This document shows, piece by piece, positions 26,352 to 34,677 of a DNA stretch of 64,000 bases (positions are counted from its first letter, which is position 1; each line of letters starts with the position of its first letter). The stretch lies in contig CAIJRD010000017.1 in the NCBI GenBank assembly GCA_903822975.1, forward strand, positions 1-64,000, given 5' to 3'. A program made the translations under genes and the position numbers. The notes beneath the pieces are model-generated. The model was not told where the DNA came from. It saw only the letters and a program-made list of their open reading frames with translations, and did not search any database. The DNA is from an uncultured Sinobacteraceae bacterium (lineage in GTDB: Bacteria > Pseudomonadota > Gammaproteobacteria > Nevskiales > Nevskiaceae).

Positions 26352-28766
26352 TCAGAACGAACCGAACGACTTGCCGATGCCGACGTAGGCCGCCGCACGC
26401 GGACCGAACTGCGGCGCGCCGACGCCGATGCCGGAACCGTCGTGGATCTGATTGGTCCGATCCAGCACGTTGAGAATCGCGAGCCGCAGATCGAGATTGC
26501 CGAAGCCTTCGCTGATGTGCACGCTGCGCGCCGCCGACAAATCGATCTGCACATTCGGATTGACCTTCGCGCCATTCGGAATCAGCGTATCGCCGGTGTT
26601 CGGATCAACCGCGTCGCGACGTAAGCCGCTGCCGTAGGTGCCCTCGATGCCGAGCGTGGTCCCCGCCAACACGTAGCTGGCGCCGCTGGATATCGTCAGG
26701 CGCTGCGTGTGATCCAGATACACGTAGTGATTGGCGATGTAGTCCAAATCGCTCGGATCGAAATTGAATTCGCCGGACACCACGCGCGTGGCTTGTGCGA
26801 CCGAACGTGCGACGTTCAGATAGGCCGAGAAGTTGTCGCGGTGATACGCACTGGTGAACTCCAGGCCGTAGACGTGCCCTTGCTGGTAGTTGAACGGCGT
26901 GAAAATCAGTGCCTGGCCGAACTGACCTTCGTCGAGCAGGTTGCGTGCGTAGCGGTAGTACGCGTCGAGTCCCAGATTGAATTCGCGCGTGACCTGCTGC
27001 GTTACGCCGGCATCGAAATAGTGCGAGCGCTCCGGTTGCACCGGCGAGTTCAGCGTGCTCGGCGGCGCGTTGCTGGTGTTGTTGAACTTGCTCAAAGAAC
27101 TCGAGGCCACCAATTCGTTCGGCGGCGGCGTGAAGTAGCGCGCGTAGCCGGCATGCAGCGTGGTGGTGGACGTCAGATAGTCGACGACGCCGATGCGCGG
27201 ACTCAGTTGCTGGCCGTTGACGAAGGCGTTGAAGCGGTCGTAGCGCAAGCCGTAGTTGATCGTGAAGCTGTCGCTGAGATCCCACTTGTCTTGCGCGTAG
27301 ACGCTTTCCTGCGTGTTGCCGTTCTTCGGATTGTTGTCGGTGATCGAGACCGGCCCGCCAGTAACGTTGCCGTTCGAATCGGTGGTGAACACGCTCGAGG
27401 TATTGTCGGCGCGATCATCCTCGGTGCTCGCCGAGAATCCGCCGCTGAGCAGATGCGAGTGACCGAGCGGATAGCTGACGTCGCCCTGCAGGCCCAGCGT
27501 GCTGGCCTTGCGCTTGATCCGCGAGGCATCGCCGTTGAACGCCAGATCGCCAAGCGCGTCCGGCTTGAATTCAACCGCACTGGTGCGATTGAACAGCGCC
27601 AGTTGGTAACTCATGTCGTTGACGCCGATGCCCTGCAGCGCCAGCACTTCGTAGAGATTGCGCTCGTACTGACGCTCGTTCAGCGTGGCCGAGGAGATCG
27701 AGCCGGTGTCGATGTTCTGACTCTGCAATTGCGCGATGTAATCCGGATTCGGGTCCTGGCCCGGGTTGTTCGGAATCTGCAGGCGCGTACTGCTGTTGCC
27801 GACCATCGCACTGAGCTTGGTCAAGGGGCTCAACTGCCAGGCCAGATAGCCGAAGCCCTTGCCCTGTTCGGTCCAGTCATGAATCGCGTTGCTCTTGTTC
27901 GTCGGGTTCTCGACGCCGAGATTGCTGTGCAGATATTGTCCGGTGAAGAAGCCGCTGACATTGCCGACGGTCTGGCCGTACTCGACGCTCGGATTGAAGG
28001 TGTCGTGGCTGCCGCCGTACAGATCGATGTTGCCGCCGTTGACGTTGTCCTTGGTCACGATGTCGATCACGCCGGCGGTGCGCAGGCCGTATTGCGCGGG
28101 TAGTGCGCCGGTATTGAGCGTGATGCTCTTGGCGAAGCGCGGATCGAAAACCTGTCCGAAGCCGCTGACACCTTCCGGCAGGATGATGCCGTTGATGCGG
28201 TATTGAATATCGCCGTGATCGCCACGGATATGCAGCTGTCCGTAGGAATCGTTGGCAACGCCGGGCGCCTGCAGCAACACCTGGTTGAACGGCGTGTTGT
28301 CACCTTGCGGCAAGTCCTCGATCGCCTTGGCGTCGAAGTTGAACTGGCTGCTGCCGGTCGACGGGGACAGTTGATTGCGCGCCTTCTCGAAGCGCTTTGC
28401 GGTGACGGTGACCGTTTCCAGTTCGGCGCCGTTACCGCTCAACGGTGGTGGCGGGGGCGGCGTGGCTGCGTCCGCATTGCTCGATGCAGACGATTCAGCT
28501 GCGGCGCTGTTGGCGTCCGCGTCGGCCGGCGTCGCTGCGTTCGTCGTCGCGTCGACCGCGTTGGCGGCATCTGCGGCTGGTGCAGTCCCGGCCGGGGCGG
28601 CTGTATCCGCTGCGGCGGCCGGGTCGATTGCGGCGGCTTGCAGTGGTGCCGGATGGGCGACGGCCGCCAAGGCCAGGCTCAAGGTCAAGCCCAGTGTGTG
28701 CGGGCTGGAAAACAAATGCAGCGGCTTTCGCGCGAAGTGGCGCAAACGTTCAGATGTAACAGACAT
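26352..28766 (-). CDS. TonB-dependent outer-membrane receptor
   Basis: An 804-residue TonB-dependent receptor. Leader (TLGLTLSLALAAVAHPAPLQA), then a roughly 75-residue Ala/Pro/Asp-rich linker, a TonB-box-like ETVTVTAKR, and the plug domain. In the plug, QLHIRGDHGDIQYRINGIILPEGVSGFGQ and AGVIDIVTKDNVNGG are recognisable. A C-terminal barrel ends in GKSFGSF with the usual terminal Phe. I start at ATG 28766; an upstream GTG at 28805 has no better site. It takes up an unknown ligand with TonB energy. The gene 71 bases upstream encodes a small Cys-containing exported protein behind a putative operator, which hints at metal uptake (inference). Confidence 0.92.
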   Translation of the reverse strand: MSVTSERLRHFARKPLHLFSSPHTLGLTLSLALAAVAHPAPLQAAAIDPAAAADTAAPAGTAPAADAANAVDATTNAATPADADANSAAAESSASSNADAATPPPPPPLSGNGAELETVTVTAKRFEKARNQLSPSTGSSQFNFDAKAIEDLPQGDNTPFNQVLLQAPGVANDSYGQLHIRGDHGDIQYRINGIILPEGVSGFGQVFDPRFAKSITLNTGALPAQYGLRTAGVIDIVTKDNVNGGNIDLYGGSHDTFNPSVEYGQTVGNVSGFFTGQYLHSNLGVENPTNKSNAIHDWTEQGKGFGYLAWQLSPLTKLSAMVGNSSTRLQIPNNPGQDPNPDYIAQLQSQNIDTGSISSATLNERQYERNLYEVLALQGIGVNDMSYQLALFNRTSAVEFKPDALGDLAFNGDASRIKRKASTLGLQGDVSYPLGHSHLLSGGFSASTEDDRADNTSSVFTTDSNGNVTGGPVSITDNNPKNGNTQESVYAQDKWDLSDSFTINYGLRYDRFNAFVNGQQLSPRIGVVDYLTSTTTLHAGYARYFTPPPNELVASSSLSKFNNTSNAPPSTLNSPVQPERSHYFDAGVTQQVTREFNLGLDAYYRYARNLLDEGQFGQALIFTPFNYQQGHVYGLEFTSAYHRDNFSAYLNVARSVAQATRVVSGEFNFDPSDLDYIANHYVYLDHTQRLTISSGASYVLAGTTLGIEGTYGSGLRRDAVDPNTGDTLIPNGAKVNPNVQIDLSAARSVHISEGFGNLDLRLAILNVLDRTNQIHDGSGIGVGAPQFGPRAAAYVGIGKSFGSF

Positions 28767-28837
28767 TGGAGGATTCCCAAGAAACACGAACAACACGAAC
28801 AACACGCGCGACGCTGCGCGCGAACCATTAACGGCGG

Positions 28838-29116
28838 TTAGTTCGTGAAACTCGGGGGCGCGCGGCTACGCGGACGCGCGGTGACGCGCAGGCTGGGTTG
28901 AATCGGGCGCGTCGCGTCGGCGACGAGGCTATCGGGAATCGGCGTCGTTGGCAGCGCGAGGCTTGTCGCCGATGCCATGCCGCTGTGGGCGAGCGCGCAG
29001 GTTTCGCAACTCGGCGTTGAGTCCGGCGTCAGCTCATGCTCGGCCGCGTGCGCGAGCGCGCAAAACTGTCCGGCCACGAAGGCAAGCAGCAGCAGGAATT
29101 TGATCAGCGGGCGCAT
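28838..29116 (-). CDS. Small exported Cys-containing protein (DUF2946-like), operon leader
   Basis: A 92-residue protein, MRPLIKFLLLLAFVAGQFCALAHA as leader, then EHELTPDSTPSCETCALAHS. The CxxC at 37/40 with nearby His is reminiscent of small metal-associated DUF2946-type proteins found beside TonB receptors; that match is uncertain. The rest is Pro/Thr-rich and probably disordered, ending in SRAPPSFTN. There is no Shine-Dalgarno sequence: a palindrome and a predicted -10 box abut the ATG, so the mRNA may be leaderless. It precedes the TonB receptor gene by 71 bases. Confidence 0.7.
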   Translation of the reverse strand: MRPLIKFLLLLAFVAGQFCALAHAAEHELTPDSTPSCETCALAHSGMASATSLALPTTPIPDSLVADATRPIQPSLRVTARPRSRAPPSFTN

Positions 29117-29131
29117 TGTTACTTTGTAACA
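29117..29131 (-). promoter_or_regulatory. 15-bp palindrome abutting the start codon (Zur/Fur-like operator candidate)
   Basis: TGTTAC-TTT-GTAACA, perfect six-base arms, ending one base before the ATG of the 92-residue gene. On the coding strand it reads TGTTACAAAGTAACA, close in layout to Zur boxes of Gammaproteobacteria (TGTTATAnTATAACA type). Binding by Zur is an inference. Confidence 0.6.
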
Positions 29132-29152
29132 TGAGCGCGTGCTGGCGGGCAA
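29123..29152 (-). promoter_or_regulatory. Predicted promoter overlapping the palindrome
   Basis: On the minus strand, TTGCCC (29147-29152), an 18-base spacer and TACAAA (29123-29128) preceded by TGT as an extended -10. The start codon lies seven bases after the -10, so transcription would begin at about the A of ATG, giving a leaderless mRNA. The operator covers the -10. Confidence 0.45.
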
Positions 29153-29239
29153 CGCCGCCGCGCGGCGTGTCCAAAGTTTGCGCTCCAAGTCGATCGTGCG
29201 GCTCGCCGCGAGTGACCATGAGTGCACGTCAACCTGCAT

Positions 29240-29263
29240 AAAAAAGCCCGCATTTAGCGGGCT
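29240..29263 (-). terminator. Rho-independent terminator after the 28-aa gene
   Basis: AGCCCGC pairs with GCGGGCT around a five-base loop, followed on the minus strand by TTTTTT. It lies about 38 bases past the stop of the tiny gene at 29302-29388, which it would terminate. It also insulates the TonB receptor operon from upstream transcription. Confidence 0.9.
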
Positions 29264-29301
29264 GTACAGCGTGACGCCTGCGCGTTTCGCGCAAAAGCCA
29301 G

Positions 29302-29388
29302 TTACTTCTTTGCAGCAGCGCGGTTGGCCGCTTTCTTTTCTTTGCGCGCTTTCTTGTTGGCCAGCGCGGTTTCCTTGCGGGTTGCCAT
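29302..29388 (-). CDS. 28-aa Lys/Ala/Arg-rich basic protein
   Basis: MATRKETALANKKARKEKKA followed by eight more residues ending AAAKK: eight Lys, three Arg and only two acidic residues. It is predicted to be a single charged helix. The ATG has GGAG six bases upstream, and an intrinsic terminator follows 38 bases after the stop, so it looks like a complete one-gene transcription unit. It might bind nucleic acid or the ribosome; that is a guess from charge. Too short for routine gene finding. Confidence 0.7.
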   Translation of the reverse strand: MATRKETALANKKARKEKKAANRAAAKK

Positions 29389-29674
29389 GGCATGCTCCGG
29401 TCGATTGAGGGGGCGCAAGCCTAGCATGCGCCGGGTTAGCTGGCCGCCTTTCGACGGGCAATGCGAGCCCTCTCGCCAGCAAGCGACTGACGCGAACCGA
29501 TTAACGCCGATAGGAAGTTGGACCGCTGACGGAGCAGGATCGACGCGGCCGAAGGGGTGTTACTGCGGTCGATCAGCCGACAGCGCGTAAAGATTCCTTA
29601 AGTTAAAGGGCAATTAAGTCTGGCGTAAGCTTGCGGCCTGAGGGTTAATTCGCCGCAACCATTGGATCACTCGA

Positions 29675-30793
29675 TTGAAGCATTCGTATCGCGCGGTCAG
29701 CGATGACTTCGCCAGCCAGACGCAGGCCGCCCGGAAAGTGCTGCTCATTGATATCGGCGGACTCGGCGATGTGATTCACGCCTTGCCTGCGATGTGGGCG
29801 GTTCGGCAGACCTATCCGAATGCAGAGCTGCACTGTGTGGTGTGCGAACCCTGGGTGTCCTTGCTGCAGATGACTCCCTGGATCGATCGCGTTTGGCCTT
29901 ACGGCGGCAAACAAAAAGGCCGGCGGTTCACGCAGTGGCGCCAGGCTCTGCAACTGCGGCGCCAGCGCTTCGATGTTGCGATCAGCTTGATGGGGTCCAC
30001 GCGTGCCTGCCTGATTGCCCGCCTCAGTGGTGCGCCTCGGCGCCTGGTACGCAAGCCGATGGAAGCCCGTCATCGCGCATGGCGCTGGTTGGCGACGGAG
30101 GTGATGGTGCATCCATATTTGCAGGAGCCGATGTATCTGCAGAAATGGCATTGCGTCCGCAGCGCCGGTTTCGCGAGCGCCGCACCGCAGCTGGAGCTGC
30201 GCCACAGCGAGGCGAGCGATCAGCGTTGGCTCGAGCAGGAAGGGCTGATGCCAAAGCGCTATCTGCATCTGAGCCCGTACACTAGCGGCACGCATCGCGA
30301 GCTTCCGCCGGAGCAGATGCTGCAATTGCTGTGTCGCCTGCATCAGGACTTTCCGCAACAGCCGCTGGTGCTGTCGTGTGCCGCGAACCTGCGTGAATGC
30401 GAAGCACTGGATGCATTGGTCGCTGCATTGCCATTTCGACCCTGGCGTGTCTTTCGCGGCAGCCTGGATATTCCGCAATTGACGACGTTGATCCGCGCCG
30501 CTGCCGTGCACTACGGCGGCGATACCGGCACCACACACCTGGCCTGGTTGACCGGTACTGCTTCAGTGAGCTGGTTTTATTCCGGTGCGCAACTCGCGCA
30601 ATGGGCGCCGCGCGGCGCGCGGCATGCACTGGTCTTCAGCGAATCGCCGCCGCCGGACTATCTGCGCGGGATTGTGCTGGACGACATTCTGTTGCAGACG
30701 CAGGTCTTGCTCGATGCGGCGCAGTCGGATGTCGAGCGGACGTCATCCGACCCGGCGATAGCTTCGCCGCGATTGGTGAGTTTCGAAACCTGA
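29675..30793 (+). CDS. Glycosyltransferase family 9 (heptosyltransferase-like)
   Basis: A 372-residue GT9 protein. The N-terminal Rossmann start is VLLIDIGGLGDVIHALPAMWAVRQTYPNAELHCVV, the hallmark of ADP-heptose:LPS heptosyltransferases. The C-terminal half has HLSPYTSGTHRELPPEQMLQLL and the donor-site motif YGGDTGTTHLAWLTG (GGDTGxxHLA), with PxYxxxS-like SVSWFYSGAQLAQWAPRG. It probably adds a sugar to LPS core at the inner-membrane face. There are no other core genes nearby. The start is uncertain: TTG 29675 is the farthest possible, while GTG 29738 would begin right at VLLIDIGG. Confidence 0.85.
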   Translation: MKHSYRAVSDDFASQTQAARKVLLIDIGGLGDVIHALPAMWAVRQTYPNAELHCVVCEPWVSLLQMTPWIDRVWPYGGKQKGRRFTQWRQALQLRRQRFDVAISLMGSTRACLIARLSGAPRRLVRKPMEARHRAWRWLATEVMVHPYLQEPMYLQKWHCVRSAGFASAAPQLELRHSEASDQRWLEQEGLMPKRYLHLSPYTSGTHRELPPEQMLQLLCRLHQDFPQQPLVLSCAANLRECEALDALVAALPFRPWRVFRGSLDIPQLTTLIRAAAVHYGGDTGTTHLAWLTGTASVSWFYSGAQLAQWAPRGARHALVFSESPPPDYLRGIVLDDILLQTQVLLDAAQSDVERTSSDPAIASPRLVSFET

Positions 30794-31191
30794 GGTTGCT
30801 GCGTCACACGTAGCAATGTGGCTGCATCGATCGAGTTTTACGTCGGGATGTCATCGCTTGCGCGACCGTGTCCAGCAAGCGGTCGTCGCATGACGTTCGA
30901 ACAGCCGAATGGTCGAGACCTGCGCCCATGCAAGTGCGCCTGTGCAAGTGCGGCTGTGCAAGCGAGTCGGAGCGGGCCGTGGCCGAGTTGCGTGTTTGAA
31001 TCAGAACGAACTCGGTTGCATCAAAACGAACTCGAACCTAGAGCAGACTCACCTAGAGCCGACTCAGCCTCAGTCCAACCGACCGGCGACCACACGGAAG
31101 CACCGCATCGGTCGCACGACCAATCGGGTCGAAGGCGATCCGCGCGCGACGACCCTTGATGCTGCAATCGGCAACGAATAGCAACGAACGA
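30794..31191. repeat. Intergenic region with 14-bp and 15-bp tandem repeats
   Basis: No gene seen. At 30929-30964 the 14-mer TGCAAGTGCGCCTG is repeated twice plus a partial copy, with one change. At 31036-31065 the 15-mer ACCTAGAGCAGACTC is repeated with one change. AACGAACTCG-type words also recur around 31005-31035. Confidence 0.75.
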
Positions 31192-31449
31192 CTAGCGGCT
31201 CTGCAGATAGTCCGACTGCTGCGAGTCGGCGCTGTATCCCTGGCTCTCGGCCGATGCCACTGGCACCACTTGCACGGTCGGTGCGGGGATCGGCGAACTC
31301 TTCACGACGGCTTCGTTGCTATTCGGTAAGGTGCCGGCCGCTCGCAGTTGCACGACAGGCGCCGGGATGCGCTCGGAGCTGTCGGCGGCATATACATTTC
31401 CCAGCGCGATCAACGCAGCGCCGGCCAAAAGAATCTGAGCAGTCTTCAT
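31192..31449 (-). CDS. Small exported hypothetical protein (85 aa)
   Basis: MKTAQILLAGAALIALGNVYA leader, then a short mature part with two similar segments (IPAPVVQLRAAGTL and IPAPTVQVVPVASA) and a polar Gln/Ser-rich tail. GGAG lies seven bases before the ATG. It is probably a small, disordered periplasmic protein. Not recognised. Confidence 0.65.
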   Translation of the reverse strand: MKTAQILLAGAALIALGNVYAADSSERIPAPVVQLRAAGTLPNSNEAVVKSSPIPAPTVQVVPVASAESQGYSADSQQSDYLQSR

Positions 31450-31892
31450 GTCATTTCTCCACTTATCGAGGTGATTCGCTAGCGATCCATGGGCATATTT
31501 GGTGCCGGGAATCAGGCGTTTCAACTCCAATGAGACCATAAGACAGGGGATGCGTTCCAGTTCCAGCGCCATGACCAGGCGGGCAACTGATTCGAAGCGG
31601 CGCTGGGCCCCTCCGGGTAGTGCCACCGAAGTCGCGCACGCCGCAATGGCGGGACTTGCTGCAAGACCTTGTTTAACGCACATTGTGGCTGTTCGCGCAG
31701 GCGAACAGATCAGGGCTGTCGTCGCCTGTCTGATCGGCGGCAGATTCAGGAGGATGCGCCCCAAGAGGCGCCGCGGAAATGCTCGTAAGTCTCGAGCTGT
31801 ATTCGGAGTTTGTGGCATTTGCACGCGCCGCAGATTCGAATCCAGAACCGCTCGATTCCGAGATTTCCACGAAACGACGAGGTGCGGCGAAG
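31450..31892. other. Intergenic region, no gene seen
   Basis: About 440 bases between divergent small genes. Frames on both strands are composition-driven, with no ribosome-binding sites or recognisable domains. Promoters of both flanking genes are expected here, but I cannot place them. Confidence 0.4.
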
Positions 31893-32252
31893 GTGAGGTC
31901 AGTCAAATACATGTGCGCGGCGGTGCTGTTGGCAACTTTTGCCAGGGTGCCCGCCGGCGCAAACGAAAACGACAAGCTGAAGGACAACTGGCAGGAGCTG
32001 GCCAGCAAGGTCGATACCGGTTACCGCAAAGCACTGCGCTGCGAAGCCGGCGTTCATAAGTCGGACCGCAGCCAGTGTGGCGATTTCAATTCCTATATGC
32101 GCCTGATGTACCCGCGCATCTCCTATCTCAGCACGACGGTGGGGCAGGTGCCGCTGCGTCAGCGCCAAGGGGTTGTGCCGCCGCGCGAATACGACGACTA
32201 CAAATTCAAGATGGCACGCATCGCCGAGATTTCCAGCGCCTGGGGCGAGTGA
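31893..32252 (+). CDS. Small exported hypothetical protein (119 aa)
   Basis: From GTG 31893 (GAGGTG nine bases upstream) the leader is VRSVKYMCAAVLLATFARVPAGA, then NENDKLKDNWQELASKVDTGYRKALRCEAGVHKSDRSQCGDFNSYMRL. The two Cys (RCEAG and SQCGD) could pair. ATG 31911 is an alternative start. The mature part is helical and polar. Not recognised. It precedes a lipoprotein gene on the same strand. Confidence 0.62.
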   Translation: MRSVKYMCAAVLLATFARVPAGANENDKLKDNWQELASKVDTGYRKALRCEAGVHKSDRSQCGDFNSYMRLMYPRISYLSTTVGQVPLRQRQGVVPPREYDDYKFKMARIAEISSAWGE

Positions 32253-32337
32253 GCCGGCGATGTCGTGATGCGGTAGATGATCGAAGGATCGAGGGTTCGG
32301 CAACAGAATCGGCAACAGAAAGCGAAACGGGGGAAAC

Positions 32338-32862
32338 ATGCAAGGCAAGTTCCTTTACGCATTCGGTGGTGCACTCGTCGTTCCGATGCTGATTTCGGCC
32401 TGCGCCGGCAGGCAAGCGCCACCCGAGACGACATCGACCGAGCTCGGCAACCCCACGCAGCAGCAGTCGCTGAATTGTCGAATCGACGGTCTCGTGCAGC
32501 AGGATCTGGCGCGTCTGCGTGATGCCGGGATGCCGATTAAAGTCGCCGTGAGTCGCGTGAACACTCAATACCAAGGACTGGTTTCGACGATGGACGAACG
32601 CGCTGCCGTCGACCTCGCGCTCGCGCACCGCGATGCGGCCGCGCAATTCGTCTACGCACACAAGAACCTGCAGCCCGCCACGGTTCGCTACGTCGGAAAC
32701 AGCGCGTGTCTGATGGCGCCGGCGGGCACGTATCCAGCCCCCAAGCTCGGCCCGCTCGCCAAAGCTGCGGAGGCCTGTCAGCAGGCGAATGTTCAGAACG
32801 ACGACGAAGCGTCGCTGAAAACCTGTATCAACACACAGGCCGTGCAACTGCAGGGGCCTTGA
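32338..32862 (+). CDS. Hypothetical lipoprotein (174 aa)
   Basis: ATG with GGGGGAAA just upstream. The leader MQGKFLYAFGGALVVPMLIS ends in the lipobox ISAC (Cys22). The mature part is helical (VQQDLARLRDAGMPIKVAVSRVNTQYQGLVSTMDERAAVDLALAH) with further Cys at LNCRI, SACLM, EACQQ and KTCIN, probably two disulfides. No Asp follows the lipid Cys (Ala at +2), so outer-membrane sorting is likely. Family not recognised. Confidence 0.7.
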   Translation: MQGKFLYAFGGALVVPMLISACAGRQAPPETTSTELGNPTQQQSLNCRIDGLVQQDLARLRDAGMPIKVAVSRVNTQYQGLVSTMDERAAVDLALAHRDAAAQFVYAHKNLQPATVRYVGNSACLMAPAGTYPAPKLGPLAKAAEACQQANVQNDDEASLKTCINTQAVQLQGP

Positions 32863-33135
32863 TCTCACACGTCGTGCCTGAATCCGTTCGCGAACGCGTG
32901 GATCAAATGGCTGTGCGCGCAGTCAAACAGCTGTCGAATGGATGGCGGTGCGCTAAACTCGCAGGATTATCGAATGCTTGCATACGATAACGCGACGACG
33001 TCGCGGCTGGATTAGAAACCCGGCCGGTCGGCTAGGTGTCGCCCTAATTGTCTGCGTCGCGAAGATCAACGACACTGACGCGCGGCGTTCGCGGCGCGAA
33101 AGCGATGTCGCCTATAAACAGAACAGGAGTGGCTC

Positions 33136-33921
33136 ATGGAACGTAGTGGTATGGGACGATTGGCAACAGGAGTGCTCGCATTCGCAGTCGCCGGTCTGGC
33201 ACTTGGCGGATGTAACCGTCATCAGGCGCACGACGAGGACGAAGACGATGCGCCGTCGGCGGAAGCTGCGGCAACCAGCGGAAGCCCGCCCGCCGCCAGA
33301 GCCCCCGCTGCCGATGCATCCGCAGATGCCACTGCGAATTCGCCGAGCGCCAGCGCATCCGGCGATGCAGCCGCCACAAGCCCCGCACCGGCGGATGCCA
33401 GCTCCGCTGCGCCGTCGGCCGATAGCAGCACGGCCGCCGCAGCACCCAGCGAACCAGCCCCTGCTGAGCCGGCCGCAGCACCGGCTCCGGCCGAGCCCGC
33501 CGCGGAAACCGCGGCGGCGGCGCCTGCGCCCGCCGAGCCTTCGGCACCGGCAGCAGCACCCGCAACAAGTCACAAGAAGGCGAAGGCCTCGCCGCCACCG
33601 GCTGCGGCCCTGGTCGCCTGGTGGATGCCTGGTTCGACTGCGCCGTTCTCAGTTCGCGCAGTGGGTCCGGCCGCCGACCGCCATGGACTGGTGATCGTAT
33701 TGGCGAAGGATGTGGATCCTGCCGCGGCGTCGCAGCACCTGCATTTGACGCACAAGGGCAAGCCGGTCAGTGGAACCTGGCATGCCGGCGCCAATGCCCA
33801 TGTTCTGGCGCTCGATCCGCTGGACCCAGGAACCTATGAACTTGCCATCGATGCGGGCTTGGCCAGCACCGATGGGACAACGCTCGGTTCCAAGTTGAAG
33901 GGACCGGTGTTCGTTCGTTAA
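33136..33921 (+). CDS. Lipoprotein with long Ala/Pro linker and Ig-like C-terminal domain
   Basis: A 261-residue lipoprotein; lipobox LGGC with Cys26. An acidic cluster (HDEDEDD) is followed by about 110 residues of Ala, Pro, Ser, Glu low-complexity sequence and a basic HKKAKA. From about residue 155 there is a compact beta domain (ALVAWWMPGSTAPFSVRAVG...GTWHAGANAHVLALDPLDPGTYELAIDAGLASTDGTTLGSKLKG). Its PGTYxLxI...GLxSxDGxxL pattern resembles bacterial Ig-like (Big_5) or MG1-type domains. The linker could span periplasm or cell wall. Function unknown; CAGGAG lies upstream of the ATG. Confidence 0.72.
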   Translation: MERSGMGRLATGVLAFAVAGLALGGCNRHQAHDEDEDDAPSAEAAATSGSPPAARAPAADASADATANSPSASASGDAAATSPAPADASSAAPSADSSTAAAAPSEPAPAEPAAAPAPAEPAAETAAAAPAPAEPSAPAAAPATSHKKAKASPPPAAALVAWWMPGSTAPFSVRAVGPAADRHGLVIVLAKDVDPAAASQHLHLTHKGKPVSGTWHAGANAHVLALDPLDPGTYELAIDAGLASTDGTTLGSKLKGPVFVR

Positions 33922-33934
33922 GTCGTTCGAATCT

Positions 33935-33965
33935 GATGCCGGCCAGAATCACGCTGGCCGGCATC
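33935..33965 (+). terminator. Strong hairpin after the lipoprotein gene
   Basis: A perfect 12-bp stem (GATGCCGGCCAG with CTGGCCGGCATC) and a seven-base loop, 13 bases after the stop. There is no T-tract. It is probably a transcript end. Confidence 0.6.
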
Positions 33966-34157
33966 CAGAGTGGCCAGTCATCGCCACTCGGCTACAAATC
34001 TTGAGTTTGAACGCGCGCCTTTTTCTGAGCCTCGGTATTTGAATTACGGAGGTTGACGCACTGACGTAGCGTGGGGCTAATCAGGCGTTTCGCGTATCAG
34101 CGAGTTGCGATCGGAACTCAGACCGGGTGCGAAAGAGTTCAGAGAGCGCGAAAAAGC

Positions 34158-34364
34158 TCAGGCGATTTTCGCAAGCGCGCCACGCTGTTGAAGCTCCACC
34201 AAGCCTTGCGCCTTGATGCGAATGCGCCGCGCAGTGACGCGAGCCAGCCGCTTCAATTCAAGATTGGCGCCGAGTTTTTCCTGTGCCGGGTCCGGATTCA
34301 CGATGATTCCGACCTTTCCCAAAATTTTTAGAAATGCGAGTTCGCGTTCGCTGAGTTTGATCAT
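34158..34364 (-). CDS. Small hypothetical protein (68 aa), winged-helix-like
   Basis: MIKLSERELAFLKILGKVGIIVNPDPA, then LELKRLARVTARRIRIKAQGLVELQQRG. The helix, helix, basic helix pattern could be a minimal DNA-binding fold. AAGGAA lies 10 bases before the ATG. Not recognised. The following 34365-34677 spacer (about 310 bases) shows nothing I can support. Confidence 0.5.
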   Translation of the reverse strand: MIKLSERELAFLKILGKVGIIVNPDPAQEKLGANLELKRLARVTARRIRIKAQGLVELQQRGALAKIA

Positions 34365-34677
34365 GCCAATTCCTTTTTCCGCATTGACGCGGACGATAGT
34401 GGTGCCGTCGAGGACCTAAGGAACCCGCAACGCGCTGCGCCTACGACCTTGGGCGGGCGATTCGGTTCTCGACGCCGATGAGGTAAATAAGCAAATCCCG
34501 GGCCCGTACTCTTCTTGCCGTGGCGGTGATGCCGTGCAAGCCCTGCTGCTGACTCAGTGGCGAGAACATGCCCACGGCATTGGACGCGCGCCTGCAAAGC
34601 GGCGTGAGTGGTCTAGATCGCCTATTGACGGCGGTGATCAGGGTGGAGCTGAGGGCGCCGGAGTTCGATGAAGAAGC

